The notes under the pieces: model-generated
What the model was told of the DNA's origin: nothing
The model's database searches: none
Seen by the model: the letters and a program-made list of their open reading frames with translations, nothing else
Part shown: positions 1 through 4,864 of the stretch, piece by piece
Layout: every line of letters begins with the position of its first letter
How positions within the stretch are numbered: the stretch's first letter is position 1
Assembly (NCBI GenBank): GCA_030430125.1
Contig: JAUIGA010000239.1
Location: forward strand, 1 to 5,327
Source: Chloroflexia bacterium
GTDB taxonomy: Bacteria; Chloroflexota; Chloroflexia; Thermomicrobiales; UBA6265
Reading direction: 5' to 3'
DNA length: 5,327 nucleotides
Made by a program: the position numbers and the translations under genes

Positions 1-165
1 CACCATGGTTGGAGACCCAGCCCGATACTATCACCCGCCTGATGGCCGGAAAAGCAGGGGAGACCCGAAGGTGCCATCGGGGCAGGCATGCCCGCAGGGC
101 GGCAGGATCGCGGAGCGGACACGGCACCGACCCCGTCGACGCACCACGACACCCCGAAGGTCGAA

Positions 166-948
166 TCAGTTCTCGACCAGGTTGCCGGCGAGGGCATCGG
201 TGAGCTGCGCCTCGAGCCGCCCGTACCCGTCGACGGTGTAATTCACCAGCTGCTCGTTGATCAGGAACGTCGGCGTGCCCTGCACCCCGCGCACCGTGCC
301 GTCCTCCCGCAGCGCCAGCACCTCCGCCTCCTTCGCGCCGGAATCGAGGCAGGCATTGAATGCGTCAGCATCGACCTCCAGGTCGGCGGCGGTCTCCTTC
401 AGCATCGCGTCGGTGTAGACCCCGGAGTTCTCCGCTCCCTGCGCGGCGAACAGCGCCTCGGAGTAGGGCCAGAACCGGTCCTGGTCGGCCGCGCACAGCG
501 CCGCCTCGGCCGCCTGGACCGACTCGTTGGCGGGGGAATCCAGCGCGATGCCGGCCGCGCCGCTGATGATCGGCAGCGGGCGCCATTCGACGCGGACCTG
601 GCCGGAAGCGACGAAGGTGTCGACGATCTGCGGCAGGTCCGCGTCGTCGAACTGCTGGCAGAAGGGGCACTGGAAGTCGCTGTAGACCACGAAGTCCACC
701 GGGGCGTCGGCCTCGCCGAGAAACCGGCCTTCGGTGGGCAGCTCGGCGTAGGCGATGGTGGCGGTGGGCGGGGACGCGTCGTCCTGGTTGAGCAGGATCA
801 GGGCGACGACGGCGAGCAGGGCGACGGCGATGGCGGCGCCGCCGAGCCGGAGCAGGCGGCGCTGCCGGTCGCGGTGGCGGGCGGCGTCTCGCCGGTTCGC
901 GCGGCGCTCGGCCTTCGGTTGGCGGCGCGATGCGGATGATTCGGACAT
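166..948 (-). CDS. Membrane-anchored DsbA-family thiol-disulfide oxidoreductase
   Basis: 260 residues. Residues 1-33 are strongly basic (many Arg) and look cytoplasmic. Residues 34-53 form one hydrophobic segment (LGGAAIAVALLAVVALILL), so the protein is probably held by an N-terminal anchor with its catalytic domain outside the membrane. A short linker leads into a thioredoxin/DsbA-like fold from about residue 67. The active site is C94-P-F-C97 in the context YSDFQCPFC, and the cis-proline loop is G224-T-P226-T-F; both are hallmarks of the DsbA/Thioredoxin_4 (BdbD-like) group. Such proteins oxidise or isomerise cysteines of exported proteins. Two further cysteines, C152 and C200, lie in the inserted helical region and could form a structural disulfide. 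The ATG start is supported by GGAG eight bases upstream. No DsbB or VKOR partner is visible in the window. Family assignment is firm; the substrate and the direction of the redox reaction are unknown. Confidence 0.93.
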   Translation of the reverse strand: MSESSASRRQPKAERRANRRDAARHRDRQRRLLRLGGAAIAVALLAVVALILLNQDDASPPTATIAYAELPTEGRFLGEADAPVDFVVYSDFQCPFCQQFDDADLPQIVDTFVASGQVRVEWRPLPIISGAAGIALDSPANESVQAAEAALCAADQDRFWPYSEALFAAQGAENSGVYTDAMLKETAADLEVDADAFNACLDSGAKEAEVLALREDGTVRGVQGTPTFLINEQLVNYTVDGYGRLEAQLTDALAGNLVEN

Positions 949-956
949 TCAACACA

Positions 957-960
957 CTCC
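957..960 (-). promoter_or_regulatory. Ribosome binding site of the DsbA-like gene
   Basis: On the minus strand GGAG lies eight bases before the ATG at 948. It supports that start over any internal methionine, which would lose the anchor. Confidence 0.6.
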
Positions 961-1090
961 ATATCGCGGCATGCAATTGCGGTGGACCGATCGTGGCCAC
1001 TTCGTCTCCACCGGGTGGGCAACTTTTTGCGCGAATCCGTCTCAACGGGCCAGCGAATGCGAGAATCGACTTCTTGTGCTGGATTCGCAC

Positions 1091-1117
1091 GTTCCCCCTA
1101 GGCAATGGTAGGGGAAC
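1091..1117. repeat. Inverted repeat GTTCCCC / GGGGAAC upstream of the stress gene
   Basis: The arms GTTCCCC (1091-1097) and GGGGAAC (1111-1117) are exact reverse complements 13 bases apart. In a second register, CCCCTA (1095-1100) pairs with TAGGGG (1109-1114) across 8 bases, because the left arm has one extra C. It could be an operator or part of a leader structure. It does not match the DosR or ECF-sigma sites I know. Confidence 0.5.
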
Positions 1118-1123
1118 CGGGGC

Positions 1124-1141
1124 ATTCCTGCAGCCAGGAAT
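1124..1141. repeat. Inverted repeat ATTCCTG / CAGGAAT
   Basis: Exact 7-base arms (1124-1130 and 1135-1141) are separated by CAGC. The repeat lies seven bases after the preceding dyad and about 115 bp before the start codon of the universal stress gene. It is a plausible dimeric-regulator operator or a small hairpin; the cognate factor is unknown. Confidence 0.45.
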
Positions 1142-1151
1142 CATGAATCGT

Positions 1152-1177
1152 GGCCCGACTGATCCTGAAGCCGGGCC
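1152..1177. repeat. Inverted repeat GGCCCG / CGGGCC
   Basis: Six-base exact arms (1152-1157 and 1172-1177) enclose a 14-base loop. Short GC arms arise easily by chance in DNA of this composition. It is recorded because it is the third dyad in a row upstream of the stress gene. Confidence 0.3.
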
Positions 1178-1208
1178 GTCGCTCGCGAATGGACGCTGCC
1201 CTTGACCG

Positions 1209-1214
1209 TACAAT
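1209..1214 (+). promoter_or_regulatory. Possible -10 box for the universal stress gene
   Basis: TACAAT matches the TATAAT consensus at five of six positions and lies 41 bases before the ATG. The sequence 16-18 bases upstream has no good -35 hexamer, so this would be a weak or activator-dependent promoter. TTGACC at 1202-1207 is too close to serve as its -35. Confidence 0.3.
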
Positions 1215-1237
1215 GCTGAGTGTGTGACGCGGTTGGC

Positions 1238-1247
1238 AGGAGAGGAG
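1238..1247 (+). promoter_or_regulatory. Ribosome binding site fixing the start of the stress gene
   Basis: AGGAGAGGAG ends eight bases before the ATG at 1256. It decides against the in-frame GTG at 1220, which lies upstream of this site and would add 12 residues of unlikely sequence. Confidence 0.8.
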
Positions 1248-1255
1248 CTACCACC

Positions 1256-2227
1256 ATGACCTCGATGGACGACATGCCGCAACCAACAGCCGGCGGGGCG
1301 TTCGCCAGTATCCTGGTCGCCGTCGATGGGTCGCGTCAATCCGCGATGGCGCTCGCCGCGGCGATGCGATTCCGGTTCGAACGGCTCGTTGTGTTCCGTG
1401 CCGGCACAGAGCGCGGCGAGGATGAACCATCGACCGACGACAGTTCGGTCGGCCGGTGGTGGCGTCGCCGCCACGAAGACGCTTTTCGGGACATCCAGCG
1501 CCAGGTGGAGGAACTCTCCATCGATCCGGCGACGGTTGAGATCGTCGCTCGGCAAGGCGATCCGGCAGAGGAGATTGTCGCCGAAGCCCGGCACCATGAG
1601 CTTGTGGTGATGGGAACCAGCGGCCGGGGCGCCGCCGGCAGGCTGCTGTTCGGCAGCACCTCCGATCGGGTGATGCGCCACAGCGAAACGCCGGTGCTGC
1701 TGGTCCGGGGCAGTGAGGACACGACGTTCACCGACGCGTTCGGGCGGGTCGTTGTTCCCCTGGATGGCTCCGACCTGGCGGAGACCGCCGTACCGGTTGC
1801 CGCGAGAGTCGTGGCCATGCTGGGAGCGCAACTGCATCTTGTGCGCGCGGTCGGCATGGAGGAGGTGCTCCAAACCCTGCGCGACTACCGCCCGGAGTCG
1901 TTGGCACCCTCTTACGAGGAAGGCGACGATCCGTATGAGACTGCGCGCAAGAGCACCGACGCGCAGGCGCGTGAGTATCTGGACAAGGTAAGCGGGCGGG
2001 TGGGCGCGGCAGGTATCCCGGTGACGTCCGAGCTGCTGAGCGGGACCGCGATCTTCGAGCTGCTGCAGATTGTCGAGCCGCAAGACCTCGTGATCATGAC
2101 GTCGCGGGGTCAAGGGGGCTGGAAGCGCTGGAGTGTCGGCAGCGTTGCGGAGAAGATGGTGCGGGAGGCGAAGGCGCCGGTGCTGCTGGTGCCGACACGG
2201 GAGGATTCCCAGCCGGATCCTGCCTAA
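1256..2227 (+). CDS. Tandem-domain universal stress protein (UspA family)
   Basis: 323 residues in two Usp domains, about 17-150 and 163-313. Each opens with a beta strand ending in an Asp-Gly-Ser turn (VAVDGS, D24; VVPLDGS, D170), as in the nucleotide pocket of the family. Domain 1 has the full ATP-binding signature G120-x2-G123-x9-G133-S134. Domain 2 has T282-x2-G285-x9-G295-S296, with Thr replacing the first Gly, a variant common in UspA-like domains. Both end with the typical PVLLV strand. No signal peptide or membrane segment is visible, so it should be cytoplasmic. Tandem Usps of about 300 residues are common in Actinomycetota and Chloroflexota, where many respond to hypoxia or starvation. 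The exact role here is unknown. It is monocistronic and converges on hsp20. Confidence 0.95.
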   Translation: MTSMDDMPQPTAGGAFASILVAVDGSRQSAMALAAAMRFRFERLVVFRAGTERGEDEPSTDDSSVGRWWRRRHEDAFRDIQRQVEELSIDPATVEIVARQGDPAEEIVAEARHHELVVMGTSGRGAAGRLLFGSTSDRVMRHSETPVLLVRGSEDTTFTDAFGRVVVPLDGSDLAETAVPVAARVVAMLGAQLHLVRAVGMEEVLQTLRDYRPESLAPSYEEGDDPYETARKSTDAQAREYLDKVSGRVGAAGIPVTSELLSGTAIFELLQIVEPQDLVIMTSRGQGGWKRWSVGSVAEKMVREAKAPVLLVPTREDSQPDPA

Positions 2228-2252
2228 GTGGACGGCGCGCGGACATGATCGG

Positions 2253-2279
2253 CGCCAGGCCAATGGCCCCAGCCTGGCG
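2253..2279 (+). terminator. Hairpin between the convergent stress and hsp20 genes
   Basis: CGCCAGGC (2253-2260) pairs exactly with GCCTGGCG (2272-2279) around an 11-base loop, 25 bases after the stop codon of the universal stress gene. The following bases, TCGTCTTCG, are only mildly T-rich, so it is at best a weak intrinsic terminator on the plus strand. No T tract follows on the minus strand for hsp20. Confidence 0.45.
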
Positions 2280-2313
2280 TCGTCTTCGCTGGCGGTCGAT
2301 TGCCTCGGTGCGC

Positions 2314-2817
2314 CTAGGTCACGGTGATCTTGCGCGTCGGCGGTTGATCGGAATCACCGGAGGGTTTTGGAATGTGAACTTCGAGAACGCCGTCCCGGTA
2401 CTCCGCGCTGATTCTGTCCTCGTCTATGCCTTCGGGCAGGGGATACCGGCGATAGAACGATCCCGAGAATCGCTCCATCCGGTAGTAGTCCTCTTCCTTG
2501 ATCTCGGATTCGGATGTGCGCTCTCCCTTGATGACGAGATCGCCGTGCTCGACCGTTACGTCGATGTCGTCTCTTGCCACACCGGGCAGCTCGGCCTTGA
2601 TGACCAGCGTGCCCGCTTTCTCGTAGACATCGGAGGAAGGAGCCCAACCCTTGCCGAGCGCGCTCGTGTACCGGCGCGGCGAGAGCATGGACGGGAGCCG
2701 ATGCCCGAAGACCCGATCCATTTCGGATTCCAGCTCGGCGAACATGGCGAACGGATCCCAGCGGCGGTGCCGCGACTCGGTGGCGGGCACCACGCTGGAG
2801 TTGGGCGTGTCGTTCAT
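2314..2817 (-). CDS. Hsp20 / alpha-crystallin family small heat shock protein
   Basis: 167 residues, a normal length for bacterial Hsp20. The N-terminal arm (1-58) contains WDPFAMFAELESEMDRVF, typical of the class that begins with a Trp-Asp-Pro-Phe stretch. The alpha-crystallin domain covers about 59-152, with ELPGV at 76-80, the strand pattern DLVIKGER at 93-100, and the signature GVLEVHIPK at 143-151. The C-terminal tail ends in I164-T-V166, an IXI/V motif that docks on a neighbouring subunit for oligomer assembly. These proteins are ATP-independent cytoplasmic holdases that keep unfolding proteins soluble. AGGAG eight bases... upstream spacing (seven bases, 2818-2824) supports the ATG. It lies 149 bp downstream of purU on the same strand and probably has its own promoter; neither a CIRCE nor a HAIR element is visible upstream. 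Confidence 0.97.
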   Translation of the reverse strand: MNDTPNSSVVPATESRHRRWDPFAMFAELESEMDRVFGHRLPSMLSPRRYTSALGKGWAPSSDVYEKAGTLVIKAELPGVARDDIDVTVEHGDLVIKGERTSESEIKEEDYYRMERFSGSFYRRYPLPEGIDEDRISAEYRDGVLEVHIPKPSGDSDQPPTRKITVT

Positions 2818-2824
2818 GAGTCGA

Positions 2825-2829
2825 CTCCT
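2825..2829 (-). promoter_or_regulatory. Ribosome binding site of hsp20
   Basis: AGGAG on the minus strand, seven bases before the ATG at 2817, fixes the start. Confidence 0.7.
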
Positions 2830-2873
2830 GTTTCCTGGTGGCCTTGCGGCCAGTCGGCGCGTCCGCTAGCCAC

Positions 2874-2879
2874 ATTCTA
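2874..2879 (-). promoter_or_regulatory. Possible -10 box for hsp20
   Basis: On the minus strand TAGAAT matches TATAAT at five of six positions and sits 56 bases before the hsp20 ATG. No recognisable -35 hexamer lies 16-18 bases further upstream, so the call is tentative. The GTGAC/GTCAC dyad at 2901-2914 falls where an operator overlapping the -35 could sit. Confidence 0.25.
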
Positions 2880-2900
2880 GGCACGGTCGCCGAGGCATTT

Positions 2901-2914
2901 GTGACTCCTGTCAC
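2901..2914. repeat. Small dyad GTGAC-TCCT-GTCAC in the hsp20 upstream region
   Basis: Exact five-base arms with a four-base centre lie in the 149-bp gap between purU and hsp20. It could be an operator for hsp20 or a small hairpin after purU, though no T run follows. It does not fit the HspR (HAIR) or HrcA (CIRCE) consensus. Confidence 0.3.
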
Positions 2915-2966
2915 CGCGGTCGGGTGTCGGTCGCGCAACGGTTCCGAGTTATGGGTCGCCAGCAAG

Positions 2967-3821
2967 TCAATCGAAGACGATGGTCTTGTTGCCGTCGACG
3001 ATGATTCGGTCCTCGACATGCCAGGTGACGGCACGCGCCAGCACCGACCGCTCGATCTGCCTGCCGACGCGTCGCAGGTCGCGGGTGGTGAACCGATGGT
3101 CGACGCGATAGACATCCTGTTCGATGATCGGCCCCGCGTCGAGCTCGATGGTGACGTAATGGGCAGTCGCGCCGATGAGCTTGACACCCCGGTCCGCCGC
3201 CTGTGCATAGGGATTCGCCCCGACAAAGGCGGGCAGAAAGCTGTGATGGATGTTGATGATCCGGTTGCGCCAGGACTCCACGAACGCCGGTGAGAGGATC
3301 TGCATGTATCGTGCCAGCACGATCAGGTCGACACCGCCCGAGACGAGCGTGAGCTGGCGTTGTTCGGCCTCGAGGCGGGTGTTGGGTGTGACTGGGATAT
3401 GGTGAAATGCGACGTTCCATGGTTCGACAAGATCGCCGGTCGCTTCGTGGTTGCTGATGACCATGGCGATGTCGGCTCGAAGGTCCCCGGAGCGTTGCTG
3501 CCACAGCAACTCGAGCAGGCCGTGATCCTCCCGCGATGCGAACACGGCGAGGCGCTTCTTGACATCGGCGAGGCTGATTCGGAAGTCCATGCGGTAGCGA
3601 ACGGCGATCCGTGAGAACTCGCGCTCGAGCTCCTCGACACGCTGTGAGAGTCCGGGGAGCTCGAACTCGACACGGAGGAAGAACCGCCCACCGAACGGGT
3701 CGGTGCTGTGCTGGTCCGAGTGGACGATGTTGGCACCGCGCTCGAACAGGAATGTTGAGATCGCGGCCACGATACCGGGACGGTCCGGGCAGGATACGAG
3801 CAGGCGTCCACGGCTGTTCAT
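2967..3821 (-). CDS. purU: Formyltetrahydrofolate deformylase
   Basis: 284 residues from the ATG at 3821, close to the usual 280-290 for PurU. It hydrolyses 10-formyltetrahydrofolate to tetrahydrofolate and formate, balancing the one-carbon pool and, in E. coli, supplying formate for PurT. An N-terminal ACT regulatory domain spans about residues 6-85 (LLVSCPDRPGIVAAIS, then NIVHSDQHSTDP). The C-terminal formyltransferase-like domain spans about 89-275. The catalytic triad of the GART/PurU fold is present: N190 and H192 in NIHHSFLPAF, and D228 in HYVTIELDAGPIIEQD. The start is chosen because GGGAG lies nine bases upstream and the family begins just before the LLVSCPDR strand. An in-frame GTG at 3881 would add 20 unconserved residues. 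No purine or glycine-cleavage gene accompanies it here. Confidence 0.97.
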   Translation of the reverse strand: MNSRGRLLVSCPDRPGIVAAISTFLFERGANIVHSDQHSTDPFGGRFFLRVEFELPGLSQRVEELEREFSRIAVRYRMDFRISLADVKKRLAVFASREDHGLLELLWQQRSGDLRADIAMVISNHEATGDLVEPWNVAFHHIPVTPNTRLEAEQRQLTLVSGGVDLIVLARYMQILSPAFVESWRNRIINIHHSFLPAFVGANPYAQAADRGVKLIGATAHYVTIELDAGPIIEQDVYRVDHRFTTRDLRRVGRQIERSVLARAVTWHVEDRIIVDGNKTIVFD

Positions 3822-3830
3822 GCGATGGCA

Positions 3831-3835
3831 CTCCC
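3831..3835 (-). promoter_or_regulatory. Ribosome binding site choosing the purU start
   Basis: GGGAG on the minus strand, nine bases before the ATG at 3821, favours this start over the in-frame GTG at 3881 or ATG at 3878. Confidence 0.55.
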
Positions 3836-3908
3836 GGTGAACCCGTGATGGCCGCGTAGGCAGCCCATCGTTGTTCATCACACCGTATCACCCCGAAACG
3901 TGCGATTG

Positions 3909-3941
3909 GCGGCGACCGGGGCAATTCGCCCCGGTCGCCGC
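3909..3941 (-). terminator. Strong GC hairpin after the TipAL-like gene
   Basis: A perfect 14-base stem (3909-3922 with 3928-3941) closes a five-base loop, starting four bases past the stop codon of the regulator gene. On the minus strand the stem is followed by CCAATCGCACGTTTCG, which lacks a proper T run. It is therefore either a GC-rich terminator without a U tract or a transcript-end stabiliser. It also separates the regulator from purU. Confidence 0.6.
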
Positions 3942-3945
3942 TGCC

Positions 3946-4371
3946 TCAGGACAAGCGTGTTCTCGCGTAGACCGCCATTGCGTCGCTCAGGAAGCCGGCG
4001 AGTCCCGGCTCGACCGCGTCGATTTGGTCGCGGAAGCTGGGATCATCAGCGTACATCTCGCCGAGACCGGTGTACGAGGCGCGGTTGGGCGTCCAGAACT
4101 GCGTCAGCCACGCGTGGTGACCGGCGATGATCTCCTGGACCGCGGGCGCTTCGGCCGGTTGTCCCTCGCGCATCAACGCGGCGAGCTGTTCCAGACCCTG
4201 CTGGTACTCGGTAATCGCGGCGTCGAAGTCGGTCTTCGTCCAGCCGGCGGTGCGACGGCGAGACTCGTCGATGGCGGGTTTCATGGCGTCCCCGAACCGT
4301 TCGACAAGCTCGCGCTCGTACGCTTCCTGCTGTTTCGCGTCAAATCCGTCGAAGAATTTCTCGACTGGCAT
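3946..4371 (-). CDS. Predicted short TipAS-like isoform from an internal start
   Basis: An in-frame ATG (Met113 of the regulator) is preceded on the minus strand by GAAGAGGGA, with GAGG eight bases before the ATG. Translation from here gives 141 residues, the ligand-binding domain alone. In Streptomyces lividans tipA, an internal start yields the abundant TipAS (about 144 residues), which sequesters the drug without binding DNA. The boundary here falls at the equivalent place, between the coiled-coil helix and the EKF... motif. The sequence supports the possibility but does not prove use; GAAGAGGGA also encodes Glu-Glu-Gly. Confidence 0.45.
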   Translation of the reverse strand: MPVEKFFDGFDAKQQEAYERELVERFGDAMKPAIDESRRRTAGWTKTDFDAAITEYQQGLEQLAALMREGQPAEAPAVQEIIAGHHAWLTQFWTPNRASYTGLGEMYADDPSFRDQIDAVEPGLAGFLSDAMAVYARTRLS

Positions 4372-4707
4372 GGTTGTTCCCTCTTCAAGATCGAGGAGTG
4401 TTCGCTCGACGGTGCGCTGCAGGCGTCGAAGGCGCACCTGTTCGGTCCGGAGGTGTCGCAGGTGGAGCTGAAGCGCCGAGGCGGCATCCTGCTGGCCAGC
4501 CAGGATGCGCGCGATGACCGGCAAGCCGAGATCGAGCTCGCGCAGGAGCAGGATCTGCTGAAGCCGAAGCAACTGCTCGCGCTCGTAGTAGCGATAGCCG
4601 TTATCACCCACGAAGGCGGGTACAAGGAGCCCGATATCGTGGTAGTGGCGCAGCGTCCTCGACGTCGTGCTCGACATGCGCGCGACGTCGGCGATCGACC
4701 AGGCCAT
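3946..4707 (-). CDS. TipAL-like MerR-family regulator with TipAS ligand-binding domain
   Basis: 253 residues from the ATG at 4707. Residues 1-70 are a MerR DNA-binding domain: helix-turn-helix SIADVARMSSTTSRTLRHYH (4-23), then DIGLL, and the wing NGYRYYEREQLLRLQQI. A long helix for dimer coiled-coil pairing runs to about 108. The TipAS antibiotic-recognition domain follows (about 113-253), recognisable by EKFFDGFD, YERELVERFGD, GLGEMYADDPSF and the closing PGLAGFLSDAM. Family members (TipAL, SkgA, Mta, AlbA) bind drugs and activate promoters with over-long spacers. AGGAG eight bases upstream fixes this start; an upstream in-frame ATG at 4821 overlaps the rad52 terminator and the promoter, so it is rejected. 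No cysteine occurs anywhere in the protein. No transporter or modifying enzyme lies next to it, so only its own promoter is an obvious target. Confidence 0.92.
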   Translation of the reverse strand: MAWSIADVARMSSTTSRTLRHYHDIGLLVPAFVGDNGYRYYEREQLLRLQQILLLRELDLGLPVIARILAGQQDAASALQLHLRHLRTEQVRLRRLQRTVERTLLDLEEGTTMPVEKFFDGFDAKQQEAYERELVERFGDAMKPAIDESRRRTAGWTKTDFDAAITEYQQGLEQLAALMREGQPAEAPAVQEIIAGHHAWLTQFWTPNRASYTGLGEMYADDPSFRDQIDAVEPGLAGFLSDAMAVYARTRLS

Positions 4708-4715
4708 GCAGTTCA

Positions 4716-4720
4716 CTCCT
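4716..4720 (-). promoter_or_regulatory. Ribosome binding site of the TipAL-like gene
   Basis: AGGAG on the minus strand, eight bases before the ATG at 4707, decides the start. Confidence 0.75.
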
Positions 4721-4729
4721 GTCCGATAC

Positions 4730-4750
4730 AGATCGGGACCATCCCGACCT
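4730..4750 (-). repeat. Inverted repeat in the leader of the TipAL-like gene
   Basis: TCGGGA (4733-4738) and TCCCGA (4742-4747) are exact reverse complements around three bases. In the minus-strand RNA the stem extends to nine pairs with one G-U wobble and a UGG loop. It lies between the -10 box and the ribosome binding site, so it could be a leader hairpin or a second operator just past the start of transcription. Confidence 0.5.
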
Positions 4751-4756
4751 GTTGTC

Positions 4757-4787
4757 ATCGTAGAGGTTGACGCTACGTAAATGTCAA
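4757..4787 (-). promoter_or_regulatory. MerR-type promoter and operator of the TipAL-like gene
   Basis: On the minus strand a perfect -35 TTGACA (4782-4787) is followed by a -10-like TACGAT (4757-4762) with a 19-base spacer. That is two bases longer than the sigma-70 optimum and is the hallmark of promoters that MerR proteins activate by twisting DNA. A TTGAC/GTCAA dyad (4767-4771 and 4783-4787, 11 bases apart) overlaps the -35 and the spacer, as CueR/MerR/TipAL operators do. The inference is autogenous activation of the downstream regulator gene when ligand binds. Confidence 0.7.
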
Positions 4788-4799
4788 GCGCTGAAACAG

Positions 4800-4835
4800 G
4801 ACAGAAAACACGAGCGGTCATGCGACCGCTCGTGT
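4800..4835 (-). terminator. Intrinsic terminator of the rad52-like gene
   Basis: A perfect 12-base stem, ACACGAGCGGTC (4808-4819) with GACCGCTCGTGT (4824-4835), closes a four-base loop 29 bases after the rad52-like stop codon. On the minus strand it is followed by TTTTCTGT. This is a classic Rho-independent terminator. It lies only some 20 bases before the -35 of the next gene and so insulates the two units. Confidence 0.88.
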
Positions 4836-4864
4836 GGCAATGGCAGATGTTGGGTCGGCAATGA

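Larger units (their letters stand above)
949..1255. other. Divergent intergenic region (307 bp) without a gene
   Basis: This stretch separates the minus-strand DsbA-like gene from the plus-strand universal stress gene and must carry both promoters. No reading frame here has a start, a ribosome binding site and a family-like protein. The right half holds three successive inverted repeats (1091-1117, 1124-1141, 1152-1177) and a TACAAT box at 1209-1214. The left half (949-1090) is more AT-rich than the genes, with a T5 run at 1024-1028, but shows no promoter pair for the DsbA-like gene that I would defend. Confidence 0.7.

Noticed and set aside
1..165. Possible riboswitch or RNA gene downstream of the DsbA-like gene (stretch resembling GGGGAGACCCGAAGG near 57-71)
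   Set aside because: It recalls parts of glycine and cobalamin riboswitches, but the rest of their conserved cores is missing and no gene follows in the right direction. No tRNA arms or convincing terminator could be built.
1031..1088. Inverted repeat GCGAATCC / GGATTCGC with a 42-base gap
   Set aside because: Eight-base arms so far apart are weak evidence, and there is no promoter or loop structure to give them meaning.
365..2263. Long minus-strand open frame (632 codons) across the DsbA-like gene, the intergenic region and the universal stress gene
   Set aside because: It is low-complexity, rich in Arg, Pro and His, overlaps two genes with clear families, and has no family motif. It is a by-product of high GC content.
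2245..2880. Plus-strand open frame of 211 codons opposite hsp20
   Set aside because: Antisense shadow of the alpha-crystallin gene with no motif.
3822..3881. Longer purU start at GTG 3881 (20 extra residues)
   Set aside because: The extension has no family similarity, and the GGGAG before ATG 3821 fits better. It remains possible only as a minor start.
2911..3924. Minus-strand open frame of 337 codons overlapping purU in another frame
   Set aside because: Arg/Pro/His-rich shadow frame; the purU frame carries all the conserved residues.
3871..4770. Plus-strand open frame of 299 codons opposite the regulator
   Set aside because: It lies fully antisense to a protein with clear MerR and TipAS motifs and has no recognisable domain of its own.
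4708..4821. Longer regulator start at ATG 4821 (38 extra residues)
   Set aside because: It would translate through the MerR-type promoter and the rad52 terminator. AGGAG upstream of 4707 and the MerR family N-terminus both support the shorter form.
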